Notes under the pieces: generated by a model | Databases searched by the model: none | Told to the model about the DNA's origin: nothing | The model's input: only the letters and a program-made list of their open reading frames with translations | In this document: positions 11,901-22,419 of the stretch, piece by piece | How the letters are laid out: each line of letters begins with the position of its first letter | How positions within the stretch are numbered: position 1 is the first letter of the stretch | Made by a program: the position numbers and the translations under genes | NCBI GenBank assembly: GCA_964019055.1 | Contig: OZ025209.1 | Coordinates: forward strand, 806,001 to 870,000 | Direction: 5' to 3' | From: Anthopleura xanthogrammica | Taxonomy: Eukaryota; Cnidaria; Anthozoa; Actiniaria; Actiniidae | DNA length: 64,000 nucleotides

Positions 11901-14900
11901 AAACAGTTCTCAAAGAACGGAAAAGACACGATAAGAGCTCTTCACGACCCAAAGAGACCGCTGGGAACTACACAGGGGTTTTCACCAACTGATCTTCATG
12001 AGATCAATTCTCTGTACGACTGCAAAAGTAAGGATTCCGTTGATTTTGATATTTATAGGAATTTGCCATTTTTTCACTGGAAAATTTGTTTTTGCTGAAA
12101 CTAGTTGGTTGGTGGAATGGGAAATAGAATCATCAATATAAGGAAGAGATTCATTTTCCACTTTTGTGCTATTTCTCATGAAAATTATTTTCTTGTACTG
12201 TTCAAGATACTGCTGTTCCAGGCTGGAGTCCATGGTCTACTTTTGGACCCTGTAGCCTTGATTGTAAGAAGGAGCGCCAGCGATACTGCTTTTCTAATAA
12301 TCCAGCGGTTGATTGCCCTGGTAACCATCTTTACAACGTGGAAACTGAGACTGTGGTTTGTAACAACACAGAATGTTATGGTGAGTCGGATTTTACATTT
12401 GATTTGTTTCGAGAGAAAAAGAACTTGTAAGCGAGGCTAGACAAGTGAGTCCGTGGTCATTGAAAACAGCGGTATTTCAGTATAGAGGCTATCATATGCA
12501 GGATGGTTTCAAGAGGCTGTTTGTTACCTAGGTAGATCCTTCTTTAGGTTTAAATTACTATTTATTTTTATTCTTAAAACTTCATAGCCATTCCGAGGTT
12601 GATGAAAAAACTGGGTCGAGTTGGCATTGCAGTGCATTGTGGGACTGTTTTAGGGGACATATTTCTAAGATGGCGTCTATTTCGCTTCCTAAAAAAGTTC
12701 CAGAATGCACTGCAATGCCAACTCGACCCAGTTTTTTCATCAACCTTGGAATGGTTTAATTTACATGCACATAAATGTTTCTTTCATTCTTTCTTTTCCT
12801 TCTTCTATTTCCCAGCACCAGTTGATGGTCACTGGGGCAGATGGTCTTCGTGGAGTAACTGCACCTCATGTGGGCCTGGGTCCCAGAAGAGAACAAGACA
12901 ATGCGACGACCCTCCACCAAAGAATGGGGGATCAAATTGTACGGGTAACTCGACCAAGTCCCGCGCTTGTTATCTAAGACGGTGTGGCTTAAGTAAGTTA
13001 AAATTTGATTATTTAAAAACCTTTCTTGCGTGTCGGCCATTTTGTCTGGGACAACATGTTTTTGTAATTAACAGGGCTGCCATTCACAATTAATTGAAAA
13101 CACATCAATTTGTTGACGAATCAGAGCGCTGATGTTAATAAAACATTGTAAACTGATGACATGTTTTTTAACATCTGTGTCTTGAAGGTCCTGATGATTG
13201 TGAGTTTGATTATGACGAATTTTGTTTCTGGAAAAATGAACAAAATAATCTCTATACCTTTGACTGGCTGCGTGGAACAGGGGCGACGCCGAGTAAAAAT
13301 ACTGGACCAATCGCTGACCACACCACTGGTACAGGTAGGACTAGAAATGTTTACAAATATGGACTTCTAGCTTATAGCAGGCAGCACTTTAACCAACAAA
13401 GCCACACTTGCTCCTAAAACAAGTGTGTGAGGTCACTGAGGATCAAAGTATGAACGTCTTGCTTAGCAGGCAGTAAAATAACCATCCAAGACAACTTGCT
13501 TTTTCAACTTTAAATAATTGTTTTAAAACTCGTAACATTCAATTTACAGGTCATTACTTGTATATTGAGTCTTCCAGTCCCGCTCAGCCCAGATACAAGG
13601 CTAGGATCATGAGCAAGACTTTCCCGCCAACATCTGGGCGTTGTCTATCGTTTTGGTATCATATGCGGGGTTCGTCGATCGGTGAATTGAATGTCTATTC
13701 TCAAACGAAAGGGGGTGGGCTGCGTAAACTGTGGAGTAAAGTTGGTGAGCAGGGTAGCATGTGGCAAATGGCGCAGGTGTCGCTGTTTGAGGACTCGAAT
13801 TACGAGGTGAGAAAATGAATAAAGGAAAGAAAGAAGTGAAAGAAAGGTGGAGAGAACGAGAAAGAGATGGATGGAATAAAGAAAGAAAGCAAAAACGGGA
13901 GACGGAAGGAAGTAAGAAGAGAAGGCAGGGATGATATTTTTGGCTGAAATTTAAATTTCTTTTCCTTAACCGTAGCTGATCATTGAAGGAAGTCGAGGAA
14001 AAAGTTTTAACGGCGACATTGCAATAGATGACGTAAAGTTCCAGGAACATCCATGCAGTGAGTAATAAAATTAACACATTAAGAAGGTGATTTGTTATCC
14101 AAAATGTTTTCGTCTGATTGGTTGACCTTGGCTTTCTCATGAAGGTCAACTCAGCTTGGAACTGTTTCCTATTTCAGTGGAATCTCTTGGGTGTTTTCTG
14201 GACGGTTCTCCACACGCCATTCCTGAACTCGTCAAGAATCTGAGGCCCGTTATTGATTGGTTTAACATGAACAAGACGATTAACGAATGTTCAAGACTGA
14301 CTCATCTCAAAGGTTACAAGGTATTTGCTTCTAGTCAGCATTATAACTAGCTGTGTTTGAACAACGCAATAGCCATACATCACTGGCGACCATTAACCAA
14401 GTTTCGTACTGCACGTGATATACTGTTTGAGCAACCCTTATCACGTGATATACTGGTTGCGCAACCTCTCATCACGTGATGATATACTGTTTGCGCAACC
14501 CTTATCACGTGATAAAGTTTGCGCAACCTTATCACGTGATATACTGTTTGCGCAACCCTTATCACGCGATATACTGTTTGCGCAACCCTCATCACGTGAT
14601 GATATAGTGTTTGCGCAACCCTCATCACGTGATATACTGGTTGTGCAGCCCCTCATCACGTGATATACTGTTTGCACAACCCCTTATCATGTGATATACT
14701 GTTTGCGCAACACTCATTACGTGATATGCTGTTTACGCAACCCTCATCACGTGATATACTGTTTGCACAACCCCTTATCATGTGATATACTGTTTGCGCA
14801 ACCCTCATCACGTGATATACTGTTTGTGCAACCCCTCATCACGTGATATACTGATTGCGCAACACTCATCACGTGATATGCTGTTTGCACAACCCCTTAT

Positions 14901-15126
14901 CATGTGATATAAGCGTAATTTTAGTTATAAGTTCGGACAGACCGTATATAAAATGGCAAACCTTCTGCTTCTAATTGTTTAGATATTTGGCATTCAGTTC
15001 TACGGCGAGTGCTGGAGCGGACACACGTCAAAAGTACAGTACGACAAATACGGCGCTGCACCAGACTCGAAATGTTGGTCGGGTGTTGGTGGATCTGCAG
15101 CCTACTACGTCTACCGTATACCGTGA
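8987..15126 (+). CDS. Secreted astacin metalloprotease with 2 TSP1, MAM and C-terminal Cys domain (paralogue 1)
   Basis: Thirteen exons: 8987-9071, 9424-9507, 10398-10589, 10736-10850, 11154-11341, 11809-12027, 12222-12380, 12816-12992, 13188-13334, 13550-13806, 13976-14057, 14178-14320, 14983-15126 (663 aa). ATG 8987 starts a signal peptide. The propeptide carries the aspartate-switch motif LFEGDI and ends at KR (residue ~96). The catalytic domain has the full zinc motif [18 protein letters not shown] (first His ~191) and the Met-turn SIMHYG, so it should be an active zinc endopeptidase. Two TSP1 domains (~295-406) and a MAM domain (~408-568) follow. The last ~95 residues (GCFLD..., FYGECWSG..., CWSGVGG) form a small cysteine-containing domain somewhat like WSC, which I do not assign. 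Cnidarian relatives such as the HMP/meprin-like enzymes act outside the cell in matrix remodelling or digestion. Exon phases match the paralogue at 22420-30150. Confidence 0.93.
9840..9920. repeat. (CTGT)n microsatellite in intron
   Basis: Imperfect CTGT tandem repeats between exons 2 and 3 of the first astacin gene. Confidence 0.8.
11371..11643. mobile_element. MITE with ~60-bp terminal inverted repeats in astacin intron
   Basis: Left end tatacagctatttcaa...ggtgaaggttttgttgcatg. The right end is its near-perfect reverse complement. Both arms also carry internal gttgcatg repeats. It starts 29 bp after the exon 5 end. No coding capacity. Confidence 0.75.
12590..12752. mobile_element. 163-bp near-perfect palindrome (MITE-like) between TSP1 exons
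   Basis: Two ~57-bp arms beginning attccgaggttgatgaaaaa and ending in the reverse complement, with only a few mismatches. A ~48-bp spacer lies between them. It sits in intron 7 of the first astacin gene, 63 bp before the acceptor of the second TSP1 exon. Confidence 0.8.
13395..13480 (-). repeat. Single copy of the 90-bp tRNA-like repeat
   Basis: Matches the tandem unit at 23500-23888 (aagtgtgtgaggtcactgag, gcttagcaggcag). It lies in the intron between the two main MAM exons of the first astacin gene. Confidence 0.75.
14411..14915. repeat. Minisatellite of ~31-bp units with TCACGTGA palindromes
   Basis: About 16 units of the form atcacgtgatatactg-tttgcgcaaccc fill the last intron of the first astacin gene. 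Each unit has a CACGTG E-box palindrome or a one-base variant, plus a TTGCGCAA palindrome. Confidence 0.88.
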
Positions 15127-15280
15127 GAAACAGCATACCCATAAACCAATGAACTGAATCATATATACATGTACCATATAACATACACAACACTCTAACA
15201 CCATCTGAATAATATATCATAAAATATACCCTCACCCTAACATAAATCATACTATGCATTATCTGAACGATATAACACGG

Positions 15281-15286
15281 AATAAA
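15281..15286 (+). terminator. Poly(A) signal of first astacin gene
   Basis: AATAAA 155 bp after the stop codon. Confidence 0.65.
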
Positions 15287-15452
15287 GAAATGAATTGGTC
15301 CTCTTGAACCTCGTTTCTATTTGCCATGCAGTCTGATGAAAAAATACGGATTCAAACTAGGATCGAAAAAATTCCTTGAAAGAATGAAATAAAAAGAGTT
15401 ATAAAGACAAGAATTTATTGGCAAAAATTTAGTTATGGGCTAAAATATGTAT

Positions 15453-15570
15453 AGACAGCCCAAGACGTCTGGTTTTCTTTTTGGCTTCCGTCAAATAAAA
15501 AAAACTCAGACCGTTGGAAAATTGATATTGACGGAAGCCATGCCAATTAAAATCACAGACGTCTTGGTTT
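15453..15570. mobile_element. Short inverted-repeat element, family C
   Basis: Arms cccaagacgtct...ttggcttccgtcaa and the reverse complement ttgacggaagcca...agacgtcttgg. Another copy is at 46292-46427. Confidence 0.75.
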
Positions 15571-15727
15571 ATAGTTTGTTCTCTGGATCGCATAATTATA
15601 AAATATCGGTATCCTGGACAGGGCAGGGAGGTGGGAGAGCGTCCCTCCCACCTCCCTTCGAAGAGCAAACATTTAAGGTCAGCACGTACTAAGAGACATG
15701 GTAGATACTTATTTCCATAGTCCAAGA

Positions 15728-15833
15728 TGCCCTTGTCGAGGGATGACTGGAATCTAACCCTAAACCTTACCCTAAACCAAACCAATCCTTAAATCGATTC
15801 CAGTCCTTTTTCGATGAAGGGCAGTGTGGGCTG
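15728..15833. mobile_element. Inverted-repeat element with telomere-like core
   Basis: A 28-bp arm (tgcccttgtcgagggatgac, then tggaatc) is mirrored by gattccagtcc...gaagggca. Between the arms lies ctaaccctaaaccttaccct, then aaacc, a degenerate telomere-like stretch. Confidence 0.65.
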
Positions 15834-18800
15834 TGGAAACAAGTATTCGCCAAGAGACATTGTCTCCGAAGCATATCTCTACTACAAGCTTGTTCCCAAG
15901 TTTGTGCGAAACTCAAAATCAACAGATTGACTCCTTTGAAGTAAGTTAAAATTAAAAATTTCTGCATAGAGAATCTTCTCAGGTTTCTTGCAATAATTAC
16001 ACCAATTATTTTGAACATCGTTAGTGTCTGCGATCTTTCCTCATTAAAATTGGACTGATGTTGTCATGGTGACAAATCATTCAATCTTGCTCGTTTCCTT
16101 TCTCTATTACATTGATAATTTCTTTCATTTCTTAGAACATGTAGCTGAGCTCTAAGTGCATTAGCCTTGTCAGAAAAACTTCACGAGTTTTGATTGTTGA
16201 TTGGTTCGTTCGTATGATCTGTCTGTCTGTCTGTCTATCTATCTGTCTGTCTGTCCTTCCATCCGTTTGCCGGTCAGTCAATCAGTCATGAGTCAGTCTG
16301 CCTGTTTGTTTCTAATTAGAATAAAATAGGAAACTGCTTAAAAATAACTTTCAAATGGCTTTCACTCTAAACCAATCATAAAGCGAGAAAACGCACACCA
16401 TCCAATCACAACATTTATGAGTTTTCCGCGCATACAAAATCTGCTTTTTAATCAAATATTAACGACAAATACGACTTTTAAAGTAGAATAAATCGGCCAT
16501 ATATTATAACTAAGACCACCGTTCAAAGAATGTCGGATTCTTGTTTTTTTTTTTTTTTTTCCAGGCTTCTTAGCTCCAGTAATTTATTTCAGTTAAAAAC
16601 AACAACCATGGACGTGCTTCATTTAGACGTTCAATTTGCTCTGGTTTACACTACTTATTTAACCATTTAAACTTAATTCTACGAACATTACACAACATTA
16701 AACAATTAGAGTATCCAAAACAGAAAGAAAAACTTAAAACAATCAGTTCTATTCAGCTGTGTTTTGTCTTTTTAGTGCTAAGTCAACTCAGCTTTCAGGT
16801 TCTGAGAGAATCTTTCAAGAAAGGCAAAGTCCTTCCGCTGTTTAACAAGATAGAAGACATTACGTGACCAAATGACTATCAAATGACTGATTTAACTTTG
16901 TGATGGGACACTGATAGCTCGTTACAGGCGACTTAAAAGTTTTTAGTGTGTTTTGTTTCTTAGTTAATAACTCTGAAACGTAAGCTGTTTCCGAAGTCGA
17001 GTAATGGATGAAAACTATCCCCATCATCTCACTACTGACCATTAGAATTTTGTTTATTTATTAATATTAATAATTAATACTAAGAAAAATGTTGGTTGTT
17101 TAAGAAAAGTTTTTCTTTGTTTCCAAGTCTATTTGACTTTTCTTTCGCTATGTATACTTCTTTGTGAAACAACCGGCCAGCCACTGCTGTCTTCTCGACT
17201 GAAAATCCAATTCGATTCTTGCGGTCGTATTTCTTTCCTATTTTGAATATATAGCAAAACTGTTATGAACGTAAAAATTCTTTACTTTTTCATCAAAATC
17301 GTTAAATTAACTGCATGTGTCTTTGAAATACGCGAAACACTAAACAGACTGTTTCAAGCTACTTATCATAAGACTTTTTTAATTCCAACTCCCATTAAAA
17401 CATCTTTTTTTCTTAGATTGCAAATGTTTTGTTTTAGTAAACAAGGAATATTTTTGACTTTGCGAAATAATTGTTCCGGTTAACCTTGGCAAAATTTACC
17501 CATGTCAGAAACATCCTTCTACGATATCATTTTCGTGTTTGTTTGTTTTGCTTTTTTCGTTTATCTTAGATAAGAAATAGATAGAGTACTTGATCCTTCT
17601 TCTGCGAGAAGAAAATTCTGTTTTTATCACAGGAAAAGTAGTAGGAAAATAAAGTGTTTTCGAAAATAGTCAATTGCTTTGTGTGACAAAATTTTCAAAT
17701 TTCTTGCTCTTGTTAGACGCAAGCTAAGTTGCATGTATTTATCGTTGATGTTGTAGATATGGTTATTTTGCTTTTTATTTCATTTAAGTTGCAAATTATT
17801 GTTGTTAGTAATGTTTTTTTCGGCATTGTTGCTGGTGTTGTTATGATTGTTGAATATTGTTACTAAGTGCTGTTGTTGTTGTAACTTTTAATGATGATGG
17901 TGACGGTGATAGTTGTGATTCCTTTTTGTGTTGAAACTGCTTAAAAGCTATTATTTCTAATTAAATAATTAAATTACAGTAGTAAAACCAATTACTTTCT
18001 GTAAGATGGATTTCAGTTTGTAAACTAGTATTAATTATTTAGAGCCGGGGTGTGAGAAGTCAGGTGATTTTAAATTTTGAAAAGGGCGACAAAGAATTAG
18101 GGTTCGTCGTAAAACTGGTAAAAGGAACGATAATTCATGATTCAAACAATTCAAAGAAGAGATGGAAAGATGCATCGTTTGAAGTCAGGGTTTCTTAATT
18201 ACAAAGTTTAACCGAAAGAGAGAAAAAAGGAAAGAAAAAAATACCAAATTTCCCCTTTTTTTAATGTTGAAATCCAAGTCGAATGTTTCAATCCTTACTC
18301 TTACAATTTATCTTATTTTTTTGAGGCAGTTCTGCTTTGAATATCCAGCATTAAAGAAAAGTTTTAATGCCATTACAATATAAATGAGACAAGTCTTATT
18401 ACTCCCTTTGCATCTAAAAGACAAATGTTAGATCCAAATCTTTCTACCCGGAAGGAAAGTATTTTTTGTACGAAGGAACCGTTATTCGACAAGCAGCTTC
18501 TTAAAATGCTCTTAGACTTGCTTTAAAGTGTTTAACTATTGTGGTATCTCTATTCCCTGGCTTCTCAGAGAGATTAAGAATGTTTTGCCCACTCTGAAAG
18601 ATGAAAAAAGAACGGCTTTATTTTTCCAGTTCGCCATATTCAATCTGTTTAATAGTGTTTACACACACGCCAACTTAACGCCGACTGGAAAAACAAGGTA
18701 AAAACACCGCTTTGTTTTTTATTCATACTTATTAAAAGCCTAATTTCATTTCGTTAAAAAAGACCTTGACAAGCAAACTTTTTCCTCGCATCTGAGTCAA

Positions 18801-19018
18801 TAAAGCTACAAAACGTTGCATCATCCTTTGTGGCGCTCTTCCTTCGCAAATGAAAATGGCGTCTTGGTTTCATTGTGGCAAATTTACCAACCAACCTGAC
18901 GTCAGGACAAAAGTCAAACAAAGAACATTTAAGAGATGAAGTCTTGAGTTTTTCTGTTTAATTATTGTCACTTTTTTGTTTGTTTTTGTGTCTTAGCAGT
19001 TCCGTTCAGTTACATTAA

Positions 19019-19137
19019 TATATAAGTCGCTCTTTTATCTTTGTTCTCGACTGAAAGTAGATTTTTGAAGTCAGTACTAGTGTGTCATCTTCTTGGAAAG
19101 CCGCTTCATTCAGAAGACTTTAGAGCCTTCTAAAGTA
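19019..19137 (+). promoter_or_regulatory. Candidate TATA promoter with short non-coding 5' exon
   Basis: TATATAAG at 19019-19026 is followed about 110 bp later by a good donor (ctaaag/taagta, GT at about 19136). It could be an upstream promoter and leader exon for the astacin gene starting at 22420, or for an unseen transcript. It is speculative without RNA data. Confidence 0.3.
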
Positions 19138-19904
19138 AGTAACTTTAGTCTTTCAAAGTGGTTCTACACCTCTTTGTTCATGCTTAGAACTCATAGAAAC
19201 TGAAAATTATCAAAATTCTCTGTTCATAGTTCTCACGAACTGAAAGTTAATTTTAAAACTTCGAGATTTTGTTGTTGTTGCTGCTGCTGTTGTGGTTTTT
19301 TGTTGTCGTGTTTTCTCTCAGTGTCTTGTGAATTATAATATTTTTACAATGTTCGAAAACAGATAATAAGCTTATAGATTGTACACACGTACAGGTGCTA
19401 GGATGTAAATATACTGATGTGGTTCACTGTAAATTCTAACTGACTTTAGATATATTTTCATGGTTTTTCAAGCAGGATTCTTTTGCATTTTTATATACTT
19501 TTCCCTTTTTTTGAATGGCAGCATTCCCCCTATTATTTTATTATTTTTCATTGATACATTTTAGTATCGCTAGAGTTCTTTATCCTGGTCAAAAATTATT
19601 CCAAAAAAATTCCTTTGTCTATAATAAAATAAGAACTTAGAAGTTGCTAATCATAAAGTTAAATAGACAGTAACAGATATATCTAATCAAGTTGCTTCGA
19701 GATTCAATTTTTACCTCAAACTTGCATGACATGAGACTTGTAACTCAATTGCCACATGTTGGATCAATATCAGTCAAATTGTCATGGCAACGCACAGTAA
19801 TTTTTTGATATCGCCAATAATAACACCGGACTTGAATAAGAATTCATGACTTCTATTCTCCAAATGTTAAGCTCACTAGCAAGCATCTTGTGCTAGATGA
19901 TGAT

Positions 19905-20190
19905 ATTGCAAATGATGAATGATGATGATGGTGATGACGATGATGATGAAGATGATGAAAGTGTTGCGTGGATGATAATGATGATGACGATGACGATGAC
20001 GATGACGATGATGACGATGACGATGATGATGACAGTGATGCGTGGATGACGACGATGATGGTGATGATGATGATGATGATGATGATGACGATGATGATGA
20101 TGATGATGATGATGATGCGCACGGTAATGATGCTGATGACAGTGATGGGTGGATGATGATGATGATGATAACAGTAATGATGAGGATTAT
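19905..20190. repeat. (GAT/GAC)n trinucleotide array
   Basis: Runs of gatgat and gatgac make long Asp- or Met-type open frames on + and His/Ser frames on -. None has gene-like context. Confidence 0.88.
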
Positions 20191-22332
20191 TTGAATATGA
20201 TGGTGTTAGTTGGTCCAATTTACATCAATTTGAAAAGAGGTTTTCTAAGTACTGAATACTGAATACTGAATAATGAATACTGCAAAGAGAATTGGCGCTG
20301 ATTACCAATTTGTAATTTTAAGGCAAAAGCAAAAAAGAATATTCTGTATTTCTACCCAAAAGAGATGTATTGGCTAGTGAATAGGTAAAACATGTTGGTT
20401 TAGCCTGGTTTTGGCCTCAAAAACCGTACTTCTCGTTTATCGTGACAACTCAAGCTGTAATTCATTAAGGAAGTATCAAGTATTCACTGTCAATAATTTT
20501 TAAAACCGCTGAAAACACGTCCACCTATCAAACTATGAATATCCTTACTAGTTTTAATAATCAAAGCCCAACTAAACTTGATTCAAGAAAAACAGAACAA
20601 GAAATTTTCTGCATTAACTTAACATTGCACAATCAACAAAGGTGGCAAAAGTGACGTCATATCTTCGTGTATATGAATCATTTAGAGGACGAGGAACATA
20701 TTTCGTAATATTTTCCGACTCTCTTGGAAAAAACTCCAGTGTTCAATTCAACCATTATCGATCAAAATAATTTTGAAGCTGAAAAAAAATCATTGAAGAG
20801 CGCCTCGTGTCTCAATTTAATTTCTTACTGTTACCTAGCAACAGTAACCTAGCAACCAGTCGAAGTAGTTGGATTTCAGGAGAGTAAGAACTGCTCAGTT
20901 TCTTGGTTTGACAGTTTAAGTAATTGATTTTATAAAACTAAAAACTTGAGTGTTTTAATTTTTTTCTTTCTTTCTTTTTCTTACTTTTTACTTATCTTTT
21001 CGGCGATGAAGACTAAATAGTTCACATTTGGCGGCAAAATTCTTTGTTATCAAAACTATTTCTAATAATGTACTTAACATAGAATCGGAATACAAATAGT
21101 TAACACATATTTGTCATTAAATTAGTTTATTAAAACCAATCTTTTTGTCGGGAACCACCTTTAATGATCGACTAGGAATACGACTCGGCATATATTAACT
21201 GAATTGGGTATCAACAAACCAGTAGACTATATATTACAAATGCTCCACTCTGATTCGCTATTCCACTATAGGTCTATTCAGTATTGATATTCTACAAGTA
21301 GAGAACAACTTCCTAAAAATGATGGAGTTAGTTGCCTTGTGTTTAGCCGAGATTTTGGCAAAATTTTAGACGTTATTTCCAAACTTTGTTTATACTAAAA
21401 ATAAGACGGTAAAGGCCGGTTTACACTGGCGATTATATTACGAGGGGATAAAGATAGAAGCTTTCTTAAAAAATTGAATTACATTGAGAAGGTGACCTAA
21501 AATTATTCATTAGAATGTAATTTTTTTTAAACATTTTTCTGGCAAATAAAGATATGGCAATCGTGGGGAGTAATTCATCGCAAAAAAGCGTTTTATTACA
21601 AGTTTGTTTAAGGTCGATTTTGTCATTCACCAGCGGTACGATAAAAGCAAAAATACTTATATTATTTCCTTCTAAAACTAACACAATAATAAACCAAAAA
21701 TTTGTCTTGAGTCTTTGAGGAAGAAAAAACACAACTCAAGAATATTTTCAACTCAAAAAGTATTCTCTGTAAATAATTGTAACAGAAAAAATATTTCAAT
21801 TAAAGCACTTTTTCCTCATTTTCTTCTTAATAACTCCTTTAATTGCAATTTCATTGCTGGCTTATGTAATTATCATTTCTTTCAATAAGAAAACAAACTC
21901 TTTGTCGAGAGCAAACAAGATCTTTATTTCAGCTATCAACCTCTTCGTTTTTCTCAAAAAACCAAGCTTTTAAGCACCTGAAAAAAGACGTGAAACTTAA
22001 TATTTTTAGAGCTTCAAATAAATTTGACTTTTACTGTCATTTGATGAAGGAAAAATTTGACTTTTCAAACATTCTTGGAAGCCAAATGATCCGGTCTTGG
22101 AAACCCGGAAGAGAGTTTGACATTTAGACAATTCACTGATTGATACAAAGTAATCTCATTGGCTGGTTTTGTTAGAGCAAATATTTCGTCCTATTCACTT
22201 AACACAGGACTTGAATCAACATGTTTGATATCAATAGCACTGCCTTATAGGTCTTTGGGAAGATTACACCTGTTTAGACAAGAAACCGAAGTATTTTCTT
22301 TCCCATGAACGGAACAGTATCTCCACTACTGA

Positions 22333-22338
22333 TATAAA
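22333..22338 (+). promoter_or_regulatory. TATA box of second astacin gene
   Basis: TATAAA 82 bp before the ATG at 22420, giving an expected short leader. Confidence 0.6.
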
Positions 22339-22419
22339 GAAGCTCTTCTTCCGATTCTTGTACGTCGAGTGTTGGAGAGCTGCCTCTACTCTACCTCGCT
22401 GATCTACCAAGTGGAAAAT

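Larger units (their letters stand above)
15571..22332. other. ~6.8-kb region with no recognised protein gene
   Basis: AT-rich DNA without a supportable coding exon. It contains an inverted-repeat element at 15728-15833, a (CTGT)n tract at 16216-16260, a T-run near 16545, a possible TATA box and 5' exon at 19019-19137, a (GAT)n array at 19905-20190, and a fragment (21412-21435, ggccggtttacactggcgat) resembling the end of the element at 59473. Exons shorter than about 40 codons could be missed. Confidence 0.6.

Noticed and set aside
14380..14677. Frames of ~80 aa with repeated SRD motifs
   Set aside because: They arise from the 31-bp minisatellite in an astacin intron.
19853..20218. His/Ser-rich and Asp-rich frames at the GAT array
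   Set aside because: No flanking exons, signal peptide or splice sites; a simple repeat explains them.
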